Of a stretch of DNA of 64,000 nucleotides, positions 32,750-41,035 are shown in pieces. Both the position numbers and the translations under genes were made by a program. The notes below the pieces were generated by a model. The model had not been told where the DNA came from, did no database searches, and saw only the letters and a list, made by a program, of their open reading frames with translations. Origin of the DNA: Marinobacter algicola DG893 (GTDB lineage Bacteria; Pseudomonadota; Gammaproteobacteria; Pseudomonadales; Oleiphilaceae); the NCBI RefSeq assembly GCF_000170835.1, contig NZ_ABCP01000001.1, positions 124,001-188,000 on the forward strand, given 5' to 3'. The first letter of the stretch is position 1; every line of letters starts with the position of its first letter.

Positions 32750-35317
32750 ATGACCCGGAACTGGTTTCCCATTAAGACGACACCTTGGACGCTGGGCCTG
32801 CCACTACTGACATTTCTGCTACTGTTCCAGACAACCTCCGCTCCGGAGCGCCTGGATTTCTGGCTTTACGACACCCTTATCACCGCCATCCCCTCAGAAC
32901 CCGCCGATGATGTCGTCATTGTCGCCATTGACGAACTGAGCATGGATCGCCTGGGGCGCTGGCCCTGGCCACGGACAACCCACGCGCAGCTGATTGAAAA
33001 ACTCCACCAGGCCGGCGCCAAAACCATTGTCTTCGACATCCTGTTCCCCGAACCATCGGCGGAAGACCAGGCAATGGCTGACGCCATGCAGAAACACGGC
33101 AACGTCATCCTGCCGCTTCATCTGTCACCGCCCTCCCGGCATTACCTGATCAGCGAACAACTTCCCGCTCCGACATTGGCGTCCGCTGCAGCAACGCTTG
33201 GACATGCCCATGTGGAGCTTGACGAAGATGGCCTGGCACGGGGGCTCTATCTGTTCAATGGCCTGGGTGATCAGTTGTGGCCCAGCCTGGCCCTGGCGGC
33301 CTCTGAAGCGCCGTCAGCAAGCCCAATAGTGTCCAATGCGCCGCCCTACACAAACGTCAGACAGCACTACCGCGCCATTCCAATGGCCGGTAGTGCCGGA
33401 ACACTGCCTTCCCACTCCTACATCAAAGTGCTTGATGGGCAATTCGCAAAGAACGTTTTCAGGGGGAAAACGGTGTTTGTAGGTGCAACCGCACCGGGTT
33501 TTGGCGACATCCTGCCCACTCCGTTTTCGGGCCTCAATCAGCCCATGTCCGGCGTTGAGTTCCACGCCAACAGTTATTCCGCACTGGTGAAGGACGAATT
33601 GATATCACAGGTATCGAAGCCTATTGCGATTGGGCTTGCCGTTCTGGTCATTGTTCTACTGTCATTCACCCTACCCCGCATGCGACCGGCACGTAGCATT
33701 CTGCTCTGTTTGACGAGCCTCGGCTTACTGATTCTCCTGCATGCGCTGCTGTTGATCGGAGCCAAGCTTTGGCTGCCGATCTCCCACGCCATCGCGATTC
33801 CCCTGCTGGCACTGCCCGTATCCAGCGCACTACGGCTGGCCATGACCAACAGCTTCCTCAACCGCCAGCTCGACGAACTTGCCCGCGGGCCCACCATGAC
33901 ACTCGAAGAGCCGTCGCTGAGGCACCCACCGCAACTGCTCAGTCATTTTCAGGCCCTGCTTCAACCAGAGGGCTGGCTACTGGCAGAAGGTGATGAGGTG
34001 ATGACATCGTCTGGCCTGGCCGCCGGTGATATCCCGCCACTGGATACCCCGGGGCAATGGCATCACATTGGCGGCCAAAGCTGGGTCAGCCTGGTACGCA
34101 ATGGCGTGACCTACAGAATCGGGCTCAAGCTCCCCAACGACCTGAGCAGGGAGGCCATCCAGCGCTACCTCCGCCGTTTGCCGCTATCCAGCACCCAAGA
34201 GCCAGTGCGTAAAACGGGGCCACGGGAAAACATCTCCGCTCGAATCGAGCGAGTACGCGTGGCGACCGAGCGCATGAGCCAGATGCAGAGATTTATCAGG
34301 CGCAGCTTCGAACGCATGCCGGACGGCATTATTGTGACCGACGAACTGGGCGTTATCCGCTTTGCCAATGGCCACATCGAAGAATGGTTTCGCGAACCCA
34401 TGCCAAGCCTCAGCGGCCTGCCCCTGGCCAGACTTCTGGAGGGACACGACCCGAGGGACAATCCGCCCTGGCATGAAACTGTCTCGGAAACCCTCACGCT
34501 GGCCCAGAGCCGTACGGTGGATTTACGAATTCGCGATAAGGATTTCCTGATTCACTTCGCGCCATTTTCACTTCCTGACAGCGATCAGAACGGCATTATC
34601 GCCAACATATCGGACATCTCGGAACTCAGGGAACAACAGCGGCAGCATCGGGAGGCCATCGACTTTATTTCTCACGATGTTCGCTCGCCCCTGGTTTCGC
34701 AGCTTGCACTGATCGAACAACTCAAACGGAACCGTGGCCATATCGAACCGGAACAGCTCGACCAATTGGGCCGGCTAGCGAAGCGCAGCTATCATCTTGC
34801 CGAAGAATTCGTACAGCTTGCCAGGGCTGAACAGTTAACCGAAACCCGCTTTTACGAGTGCGAGTTTTTAGCCATCGTTGAGAACGCCCGCGACAGCGTC
34901 AGCGAGCAGGCTGCCGAGAAAGGTATTCAGCTGTTACTTCAGGGAACAGAGGATTTGTGGCTGAAAGGAAATGCGGAACTGCTTGAACGGGCCGTGATCA
35001 ACCTATTGACCAACGCCGTGCAATACAGCTCATCCGGCTCGATCGTCAATATTCAGGTCTTTCAGGCCGGCCATCAGGCATGCCTGACGGTAAGCGACGA
35101 AGGAGAAGGCATTGCTCCGGAAGAGATCCCCTACCTGTTTGACCGCTATCAGCGCCAGAAAAGCAGTGAGCTGTCCGGCAATCATGGCACGGGGCTCGGG
35201 CTGTCGTTTGTGAACGTTGTGGTCGAAAAGCATCGCGGTGAAATAACCCTTCGCTCCCGCCCTGGGGAAGGGTCGGCCTTTACCCTCAAACTACCGATAG
35301 CGCATCCCTTGGGGTAA
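32750..35317 (+). CDS. CHASE2-domain sensor histidine kinase with PAS domain
   Basis: An 855-residue membrane kinase. One N-terminal helix is followed by a periplasmic CHASE2 domain (about residues 30-290; DDVVIVAIDELSMDRLGRWPWPR, KTIVFDILF), three transmembrane helices (about 290-375), a linker, a PAS domain (FERMPDGIIVTDELGVIRFAN) and the kinase core: H-box DFISHDVRSPL, N-box NLLTNAVQYS, G1 VSDEGEGI, G2 GTGLGLSF. This order is typical of CHASE2 kinases. It is the third gene of the module starting at 30352. The ligand is unknown. Confidence 0.93.
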   Translation: MTRNWFPIKTTPWTLGLPLLTFLLLFQTTSAPERLDFWLYDTLITAIPSEPADDVVIVAIDELSMDRLGRWPWPRTTHAQLIEKLHQAGAKTIVFDILFPEPSAEDQAMADAMQKHGNVILPLHLSPPSRHYLISEQLPAPTLASAAATLGHAHVELDEDGLARGLYLFNGLGDQLWPSLALAASEAPSASPIVSNAPPYTNVRQHYRAIPMAGSAGTLPSHSYIKVLDGQFAKNVFRGKTVFVGATAPGFGDILPTPFSGLNQPMSGVEFHANSYSALVKDELISQVSKPIAIGLAVLVIVLLSFTLPRMRPARSILLCLTSLGLLILLHALLLIGAKLWLPISHAIAIPLLALPVSSALRLAMTNSFLNRQLDELARGPTMTLEEPSLRHPPQLLSHFQALLQPEGWLLAEGDEVMTSSGLAAGDIPPLDTPGQWHHIGGQSWVSLVRNGVTYRIGLKLPNDLSREAIQRYLRRLPLSSTQEPVRKTGPRENISARIERVRVATERMSQMQRFIRRSFERMPDGIIVTDELGVIRFANGHIEEWFREPMPSLSGLPLARLLEGHDPRDNPPWHETVSETLTLAQSRTVDLRIRDKDFLIHFAPFSLPDSDQNGIIANISDISELREQQRQHREAIDFISHDVRSPLVSQLALIEQLKRNRGHIEPEQLDQLGRLAKRSYHLAEEFVQLARAEQLTETRFYECEFLAIVENARDSVSEQAAEKGIQLLLQGTEDLWLKGNAELLERAVINLLTNAVQYSSSGSIVNIQVFQAGHQACLTVSDEGEGIAPEEIPYLFDRYQRQKSSELSGNHGTGLGLSFVNVVVEKHRGEITLRSRPGEGSAFTLKLPIAHPLG

Positions 35318-35343
35318 CAACAAGGCCGTACAAGGACTCCATG

Positions 35344-35362
35344 CCAGGCATCCGCTGCCTGG
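35344..35362. terminator. Hairpin between convergent kinase and lipoprotein genes
   Basis: Perfect 7-base arms CCAGGCA and TGCCTGG around a five-base loop, followed on the plus strand by TTAAATGGTTTT. It ends one base before the stop of the convergent lipoprotein gene. A moderate terminator for the kinase transcript. Confidence 0.55.
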
Positions 35363-35815
35363 TTAAATGGTTTTACTGACCGGTGCTGATGGCGCGCTCA
35401 TCAAGCCATCAACATCTTCCACCTGAATGGTGAAGTACCAAGTGCCGTTGTCCAGATTATTGACGGTGTATTCCATGGTGCTGGCATTACCAATCCGTAC
35501 GGTTTTGGAAAGCTCGTCCGGATTCTTGCCATAGCGGATCACATAACCATCCAGTTCGCCCATGCTAAGCGAATCACCATTTTCCCGGGTGAAGGGCGCA
35601 TTCCAGCTAAGTGAAGCGGAGCGGTCTTCCACTCCCTCACCACTGCCGCTCGGTGGCGGATTGCCCTCGGAACCCCCTGAGCCGGACCCCGTGCTATTGC
35701 CTGTACCGGCGGTGCTGTCAGAGCTACCGGAAGAACCGCCCCCACAGCCTGTAAGAACCAATCCCAAAAACAACGCGGCTATCCATGCCTGTGACACTTT
35801 GATGACGCGCTTCAT
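35363..35815 (-). CDS. Lipoprotein with one fibronectin type III-like domain
   Basis: A 150-residue lipoprotein. The signal ends in a lipobox LVLTGC followed by a Gly/Ser-rich linker (GGGSSGSSDSTAGTGNSTGS), then a single Fn3-like domain (ASLSWNAPFTRENGDSL, GYVIRYG, TWYFTIQVEDVDGLMSAPSAP). I use ATG 35813-35815, where the signal begins; the open frame extends 26 codons upstream. Similar small lipoproteins are common in marine gammaproteobacteria, probably envelope adhesion or scaffold proteins. Its Fn3 resembles the domains of the FecR protein of the neighbouring module, but a link is speculative. Confidence 0.85.
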   Translation of the reverse strand: MKRVIKVSQAWIAALFLGLVLTGCGGGSSGSSDSTAGTGNSTGSGSGGSEGNPPPSGSGEGVEDRSASLSWNAPFTRENGDSLSMGELDGYVIRYGKNPDELSKTVRIGNASTMEYTVNNLDNGTWYFTIQVEDVDGLMSAPSAPVSKTI

Positions 35816-36114
35816 ATGTTTTTCACACCAATAAATTGCCGAATTTGTTAAATTGTATAAAACGTGGGCAAGTATCGATGTGAATGGCGTCATTTCCCAA
35901 GTTACGATTTTGTCAATTTTTCGACAGATAATCGTAATGAAACGGCAGAGCGCACTGATTAACCGGGCAATTTTTTGCCCAAAGGGCGATAAATGACGGT
36001 TATTTTTGGTACGAAAGTATTAGATTTGATGGAAGCCGACTGAAAGGGAGTTGCAAAAGGGTCAAATAATATGCGGGGCGGAATTAAATCCTGAAGCAGA
36101 TCGAACAAGCATAA
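35816..36114. other. Intergenic region without a gene
   Basis: About 300 AT-richer bases between the lipoprotein gene and the tRNA terminator. I see no open frame with a ribosome-binding site. It includes a small hairpin (GGGCAAttttTTGCCC at about 35965-35980) and presumably the lipoprotein promoter. Confidence 0.6.
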
Positions 36115-36141
36115 AAAAAGCCGGTCAAAGACCGGCTTTTT
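36115..36141 (-). terminator. Intrinsic terminator of the initiator tRNA gene
   Basis: Arms AAAAAGCCGGTC and GACCGGCTTTTT pair perfectly around AAA, with a T-run on the minus strand. It begins five bases after the tRNA 3' CCA end and is nearly symmetrical, so it can work in both directions. Confidence 0.9.
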
Positions 36142-36145
36142 AAAT

Positions 36146-36222
<77 letters not shown>

Positions 36223-36267
36223 TCAAACTGGTTGTTTACCGGGGCCTCCCCCGATCAACGTGCGCGT

Positions 36268-36296
36268 ATACTAAGGATTCGACCGGAACCTGTCAA
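36268..36296 (-). promoter_or_regulatory. Strong sigma-70 promoter of the initiator tRNA
   Basis: Minus-strand TTGACA (36291-36296), 17-base spacer, TAGTAT (36268-36273), then a GC-rich discriminator (CGCGCACG) typical of stringently controlled stable RNA genes. The -35 overlaps the last bases of rnhB. Confidence 0.85.
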
Positions 36297-36970
36297 TCGA
36301 TATTTTCAAACAAATCGGCAGGATATTGCAGTTCCTGATCCTTAGCGTGGCTGTACAGACCCACAGAATCAATCGCTTCCTGGACCGGGCGAAATGAACG
36401 TCGATGGTAGGCAGTTGCACCCAGTCGACCGAGCGCTTCAAGGTGTACGGGAGTGGGATAGCCCTTGTGGCTGGCAAAGCCGTACTCAGGGAATTCCTCA
36501 TGGAGCACGGCCATCTCCCTGTCACGAGTCACCTTGGCGATTATGGACGCCGCACTAATGGCCTCCACCCGGCTATCCCCCTTCACCACAGGTTCCGATG
36601 CCCAGCGCCATCGGGGGCATCGGTTACCGTCCACCAGCACATATTCCGGTTCAACATGCAGGCCCGCCACGGCACGCTCCATAGCCACCATGGTCGCCTG
36701 AAAGATGTTCAGGCGGTCAATCTCATCGGCTTCACATCGCCCCAGGCTCCAGGAGGCTGCGCGCTCAATGATCTGTTCGTAGAGCGCCTCACGGCGCTTG
36801 TCCGTCAGCTTCTTCGAATCCGCCAGGCCCGGTATTGGCCTTTCCGGGTTCAGGATAACCGCAGCCGTCACCACAGCCCCAACCAGCGGTCCGCGTCCTA
36901 CCTCGTCCACACCGGCCAATAAGCGCCCCTGGTATTGGCACTCAAACGGCGGCAAAGGGCGCTTACTCAT
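36293..36970 (-). CDS. rnhB: Ribonuclease HII
   Basis: A 225-residue enzyme that cuts RNA in RNA-DNA hybrids and single ribonucleotides in DNA. The family start [15 protein letters not shown] carries the first acidic pair; further catalytic acids lie in VLVDGNRCP and [14 protein letters not shown]. Its ATG overlaps the lpxB stop by four bases. It closes the skp-lpxD-fabZ-lpxA-lpxB run, the classic order in gammaproteobacteria. Confidence 0.96.
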   Translation of the reverse strand: MSKRPLPPFECQYQGRLLAGVDEVGRGPLVGAVVTAAVILNPERPIPGLADSKKLTDKRREALYEQIIERAASWSLGRCEADEIDRLNIFQATMVAMERAVAGLHVEPEYVLVDGNRCPRWRWASEPVVKGDSRVEAISAASIIAKVTRDREMAVLHEEFPEYGFASHKGYPTPVHLEALGRLGATAYHRRSFRPVQEAIDSVGLYSHAKDQELQYPADLFENID

Positions 36971-38151
36971 ATTGTTCCGCCTTCTATCAATGCGGAAATG
37001 GCCGCAGCGGACTGTTCGTCAGCCCCCTGTCGCAACTGTTCATGCAACTGTGAAAAAGCGACTGTCAGGCGGGCGCGTTCGGATTCATTTTCAAGGCGCT
37101 CAAGCACGGCTTCTCCAAGAGATTCGGGCGAAGCATCATCTTGCAATAACTCGGGGACCAGTTGCTCCTTGGCCAGCAGGTTTGGCAGGGCCACATAGGG
37201 CACCTTGACCAGCCTGGACACCAATGCGTAGCTGACACGACTCAACCGGTACCCCACCACCATGGGTTTTTTCAGCAACATGGCTTCCAGAGTGGCGGTA
37301 CCAGACGCCAGCAATACCACGTCGGACGAGGCCATCACTTCTCGAGAGCGGCCCCGCACAATGGTCACCGCCAGTTTCACGTCCAGGGCTTCCACCAGTG
37401 CCCGAACCTGCTTTTCCCGCTCCCGGTTTACGCAAGGAATCACCAGTTGCAAATCAGGTCGCTTGCCTTGAATCCAACGGGCGGCTTCCAGAAAAAGAGT
37501 ACCCAGGCGCTCCACTTCTCCACCCCGACTACCCGGGAGAATGGCCAGCACTGGCGCGTCTTGCAAAAGCCCCAAGGACCGACGGGCGCCGGCTGTATCA
37601 GGCATCATCGGAATGCGATCCGCCAAAGGGTGCCCTACAAAGGCCACGGGCACGCTGTGCTCTTCGTAGAAACGGGCCTCAAACGGAAACAGGGTAAGCA
37701 TAAGGTTGACGGATTTGGCGATCGTGAAGATCCGTTTCTGCCGCCAGGCCCAAACGGACGGGCTGACATAATGGGCGGTCGGAATACCGGCATCACGACA
37801 CCTGCGCTCAATCCCAAGGGTAAAGTCAGGAGAGTCGATACCAATGACGACGTCTGGCGGCGTTGCCAGCAGGTAGTCCATCAACCGTGCGCGAATATCG
37901 AACAGTTCCCTTATTCGCCCGAGCACTTCCACAAGGCCCATTACGGAAAGTCGTTCCATAGGGACGAGAGAATGAAAGCCCTCCGAGATCATTTCATCGC
38001 CACCGATACCGACAAACCGCGCATTCGGATATCTGAGCCGCAGGGAACGAATCAGGCCGGCGCCAAGGATATCTCCTGACGCCTCTCCGGCCACGATGGC
38101 GAAAGTCACCTTACGGGAACTGACAACGGGGAGTTCGTGATGGTCCGTCAC
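36967..38151 (-). CDS. lpxB: Lipid-A-disaccharide synthase
   Basis: A 394-residue glycosyltransferase that joins UDP-diacylglucosamine and lipid X in lipid A synthesis. Visible family features are [53 protein letters not shown] and [13 protein letters not shown] prefer GTG 38149-38151, with GGGAG ten bases upstream; a GTG at 38197-38199 would add 16 residues and overlap lpxA by 29 bases. Coupled to rnhB by a four-base overlap. Confidence 0.95.
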   Translation of the reverse strand: MTDHHELPVVSSRKVTFAIVAGEASGDILGAGLIRSLRLRYPNARFVGIGGDEMISEGFHSLVPMERLSVMGLVEVLGRIRELFDIRARLMDYLLATPPDVVIGIDSPDFTLGIERRCRDAGIPTAHYVSPSVWAWRQKRIFTIAKSVNLMLTLFPFEARFYEEHSVPVAFVGHPLADRIPMMPDTAGARRSLGLLQDAPVLAILPGSRGGEVERLGTLFLEAARWIQGKRPDLQLVIPCVNREREKQVRALVEALDVKLAVTIVRGRSREVMASSDVVLLASGTATLEAMLLKKPMVVGYRLSRVSYALVSRLVKVPYVALPNLLAKEQLVPELLQDDASPESLGEAVLERLENESERARLTVAFSQLHEQLRQGADEQSAAAISALIEGGTI

Positions 38152-38170
38152 CGGGGCATTCACTCCCTGG

Positions 38171-38962
38171 TTAGCGGATGATGCCGCGGTCTGCACCACG
38201 AAGGGAATCGATCAGGGGCGTCACTTCAGGAATATCCGAGTAGGCTTTTTCGAGCTCTTCAACGGCTTGCTCCGTGGTCAGGCCCTGACGATAGATAACC
38301 TTATAAGCACGACGGAGCGCCAGCAACACATCCTTGCTGAAACCGCGGCGGCGCAAGCCTTCCACGTTCATACCAAACGGCTGTGCAGATTGCCCACTTG
38401 CCATGATGTACGCGGGAATGTCTTTCAGCACAATACTTCCACCAGCACTCATACTGTGGGTTCCAATATGACAGAACTGATGAACCATGGTGCCACCACC
38501 CAGGATCGCGAAGTCACCAACGGACACATGGCCAGCCAGCGTCGCACAATTGGCCAGGATCGTATTGTTGCCAATGACGCAGTCATGCGCCACATGCACG
38601 TAGGCCATGAGCAGATTGCCATTGCCGATACAGGTTTCACCACGATCCTGAACCGTGCCCCGATGAATGGTGCAGTTCTCACGGATGATGTTGTCATCAC
38701 CGATAACCAGTGTGGTTGGCTCACCCGCGTATTTTTTGTCCTGGCATTCTTCCCCGACACTGGAAAACTGAAATATGCGGTTATTGCGGCCGATTCTCGT
38801 TGGGCCCTTGATGACCACATGGGACATCACTTCAGTCCCCTCACCGATCTCAACGTTCGGGCCGATGTAGCTCCACGGGCCAACCGTTACGTTGTCGGCA
38901 AGCTTGGCAGAGGGGTCCACAATCGCCTGAGGATGGACTCCCGACCATTCTTTTGTCGCCAT
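38171..38962 (-). CDS. lpxA: UDP-N-acetylglucosamine acyltransferase
   Basis: A 263-residue left-handed beta-helix enzyme catalysing the first step of lipid A synthesis. Hexapeptide repeats run through the first two thirds (IVDPSAKLADNVTVGPWSYI, VHVAHDCVIGNNTILAN with the catalytic histidine in HVAHD), and the C-terminal helical part includes GLRRRGFSKDVLLALRRAYK. Its ATG (38960-38962) overlaps the fabZ stop, so the two are coupled. The -ANCATLAGH- region is normal for the family. Confidence 0.97.
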   Translation of the reverse strand: MATKEWSGVHPQAIVDPSAKLADNVTVGPWSYIGPNVEIGEGTEVMSHVVIKGPTRIGRNNRIFQFSSVGEECQDKKYAGEPTTLVIGDDNIIRENCTIHRGTVQDRGETCIGNGNLLMAYVHVAHDCVIGNNTILANCATLAGHVSVGDFAILGGGTMVHQFCHIGTHSMSAGGSIVLKDIPAYIMASGQSAQPFGMNVEGLRRRGFSKDVLLALRRAYKVIYRQGLTTEQAVEELEKAYSDIPEVTPLIDSLRGADRGIIR

Positions 38963-39399
38963 CAAACTTCTCTCTCAGCGGTCAATATTTCTGCCACACA
39001 GACGACTTCATCATCAACCAGTGCGCGGCACTCGAATTTATAGATTCCACGCTTTCCGGAAATAACCTGTGACTCCATGCACAGCCTGTCCCCCGGCACC
39101 ACGGGGCGCTTGAATCGCGCTTTGCTGGAACCAGCCAGATATTGTACCACGCCGTCAGAGGGTTTCCGGCCAACCGTCACAAAGCCGAGAATACCTGAAA
39201 GCTGCGCCATGGCTTCAATGATCAACACGCCCGGCATAATGGGGTTATTGGGAAAGTGGCCGGTAAAAAAAGGCTCATTAAGGGAGATATTCTTGTAGCC
39301 CTTGATGGATTGTCCTTTTTCCAGCTCCGTTACCCGATCAACCAGCAAAAACGGGTAGCGATGGGGCAGGTATTCCATGATTTCGTCGATATACATCAT
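38962..39399 (-). CDS. fabZ: 3-hydroxyacyl-[ACP] dehydratase FabZ
   Basis: A 145-residue hot-dog-fold enzyme of fatty acid elongation. The active-site region [22 protein letters not shown] contains the catalytic histidine and glutamate. It shares the hydroxymyristoyl-ACP substrate with lpxA and lpxD, which flank it, so its position balances fatty acid and lipid A synthesis. The gene lies 11 bases after lpxD. Confidence 0.97.
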   Translation of the reverse strand: MMYIDEIMEYLPHRYPFLLVDRVTELEKGQSIKGYKNISLNEPFFTGHFPNNPIMPGVLIIEAMAQLSGILGFVTVGRKPSDGVVQYLAGSSKARFKRPVVPGDRLCMESQVISGKRGIYKFECRALVDDEVVCVAEILTAEREV

Positions 39400-39410
39400 C
39401 AGTAGCGGCC

Positions 39411-40436
39411 TCAGCCTTCCATTTTCTTTTCCAGTTCTTTAAGCCGACGCGCCAAGGCATCAAGCTGACGGAAACGCACGGCATTTTTACGCCATTGCCG
39501 ATTGCTGTCGGCGCTGGTTCCCGACGAATACACGCCGGACTCCCGAATGTCACCAGATACCAGTGTCATGCCGGTCAGGTGGACCTGATCCGCAATAGTC
39601 AGGTGCCCTGCCACGCCCGATTGGCCACCAAAAACACAGTGACTACCAATACGTGTGCTACCCGCAATACCCACCATAGCCGCCATGGCGCTGTGATCGC
39701 CGATACTGACGTTGTGAGCGATCTGAATCAGGTTGTCGAGCTTCACGCCATCGCCAATGACCGTGTCGTCCAACGCGCCCCGATCAATTGTGGTGTTCGC
39801 GCCGACTTCAACATCGTCCCCCAGAATGACCCGGCCAAGCTGGGCTATGCGATGCCAGGCGCCCTTCTCATTGGCAAACCCGAAACCGTCGGACCCGATG
39901 ACCGCACCACTGAGAATGTGGCAACGCTTACCCATAACGATATCGTGGGCCAGGGTTACCCGTGGACGCAGTATAGTCTGTTCGCCAATCTGACACCGGG
40001 CGCCAATAATACAGCCGGCGCCCACAACGACGTTGTCGCCCACGACGGCCTCGGCTTCAACAACAGCCTGGGGGCCGATGCAGGCCGTATCCGACACCCT
40101 CGCGGAAGACGCCACAACCGCCGATGGGTGAATGCCGGGCTCTGCAACCGGCGCGGGGTCAAACCAATGGCTCAGGCGAGCATAGCCGAGGTAGGGGTTG
40201 TCCAGTAACAGGACGTTGGTAGGACACTGGTCCGCAGTCGATTGCGAGAGTATAACCGCTGAAGCACTGGTTTCCGCCAGGTAGCGACCATACGACGGGT
40301 TGGCCAGGAAGGCTATCTGGCCCGGAGAAGCCGCCTGAAGCGTCGCAAGCCCGTTGATTTCCGTATCGGGATTACCCTTGAGCTCCGCGCCAAGCTCAGA
40401 AGCAATGTCGCCCAGCCGGTACGAACGCTTTGTCAT
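39411..40436 (-). CDS. lpxD: UDP-3-O-(3-hydroxyacyl)glucosamine N-acyltransferase
   Basis: A 341-residue enzyme of the third step of lipid A synthesis. The N-terminal uridine-binding domain ([25 protein letters not shown]) is followed by a left-handed beta-helix with hexapeptide repeats and the catalytic histidine in [17 protein letters not shown]. The C-terminal helix is charged ([12 protein letters not shown]). ATG 40434-40436 is chosen because GGAG lies six bases upstream; the open frame adds four codons from a GTG. Confidence 0.96.
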   Translation of the reverse strand: MTKRSYRLGDIASELGAELKGNPDTEINGLATLQAASPGQIAFLANPSYGRYLAETSASAVILSQSTADQCPTNVLLLDNPYLGYARLSHWFDPAPVAEPGIHPSAVVASSARVSDTACIGPQAVVEAEAVVGDNVVVGAGCIIGARCQIGEQTILRPRVTLAHDIVMGKRCHILSGAVIGSDGFGFANEKGAWHRIAQLGRVILGDDVEVGANTTIDRGALDDTVIGDGVKLDNLIQIAHNVSIGDHSAMAAMVGIAGSTRIGSHCVFGGQSGVAGHLTIADQVHLTGMTLVSGDIRESGVYSSGTSADSNRQWRKNAVRFRQLDALARRLKELEKKMEG

Positions 40437-40486
40437 TTTCAGCTCCACAAGGTTTATCCGGGCTGGCCATTATCCGGCCCTCTGTA

Positions 40487-40984
40487 TCAGCGGTCCAGTT
40501 TCTCTAACAACTCTTCTGTCAGGTTCATTTCAGGTTTGACATACACCACCGCCTCGCTGGGCAGGATGATGTCCAGGTTGTTCTCTTCCAGGAGCTCCTT
40601 TACCGCTGCGTCTACCTCCGGGCGGGCTTCTTCGAGGAACTGTTGCTTGCGGCTGGCCACCGTGGAGTCCAGGCGCTGCTTGAGGAAATTGAATTCCTTC
40701 ACCTTCTCCTGGAACTCCGCTGCCATCTGTTGGCGCTCGGACTCGTTCATCATGGCGCCGTCTTTTTCAAGGCGATCCTTTAGCTTGCGGGCGGCTTCCT
40801 GGGCCTCACGAACCTTGGCTTCCTCTCCGGCGAAATCTTTCTGCAGTGTCTCGCTGAACGCGCGCGCATCGCTGGACGAAAACAAGGCCTGGCGAAGATC
40901 AACCACACCTATCCTGGTTTCGGCAGCAACCGGGAATGCGACCAGCAGCACTGACAGAATCGCTGCAATGGAATATCGGAACAT
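40487..40984 (-). CDS. skp: Periplasmic chaperone Skp/OmpH
   Basis: A 165-residue exported chaperone for outer-membrane proteins. The signal peptide (FRYSIAAILSVLLVAFPVAA) is followed by the Skp start ETRIGVVDLRQALFSS, a long charged coiled coil (AKVREAQEAARKLKDRLEKD) and the returning strand DIILPSEAVVYVKPEMNLTEELL. ATG 40982-40984 has AGGAG upstream. It lies directly downstream of bamA, as in most gammaproteobacteria. Confidence 0.95.
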   Translation of the reverse strand: MFRYSIAAILSVLLVAFPVAAETRIGVVDLRQALFSSSDARAFSETLQKDFAGEEAKVREAQEAARKLKDRLEKDGAMMNESERQQMAAEFQEKVKEFNFLKQRLDSTVASRKQQFLEEARPEVDAAVKELLEENNLDIILPSEAVVYVKPEMNLTEELLEKLDR

Positions 40985-41035
40985 GTTGTTTCTCCTGTTT
41001 ATCATTGTCTTTCGCACTCCCTTCGCCCCTGACGA

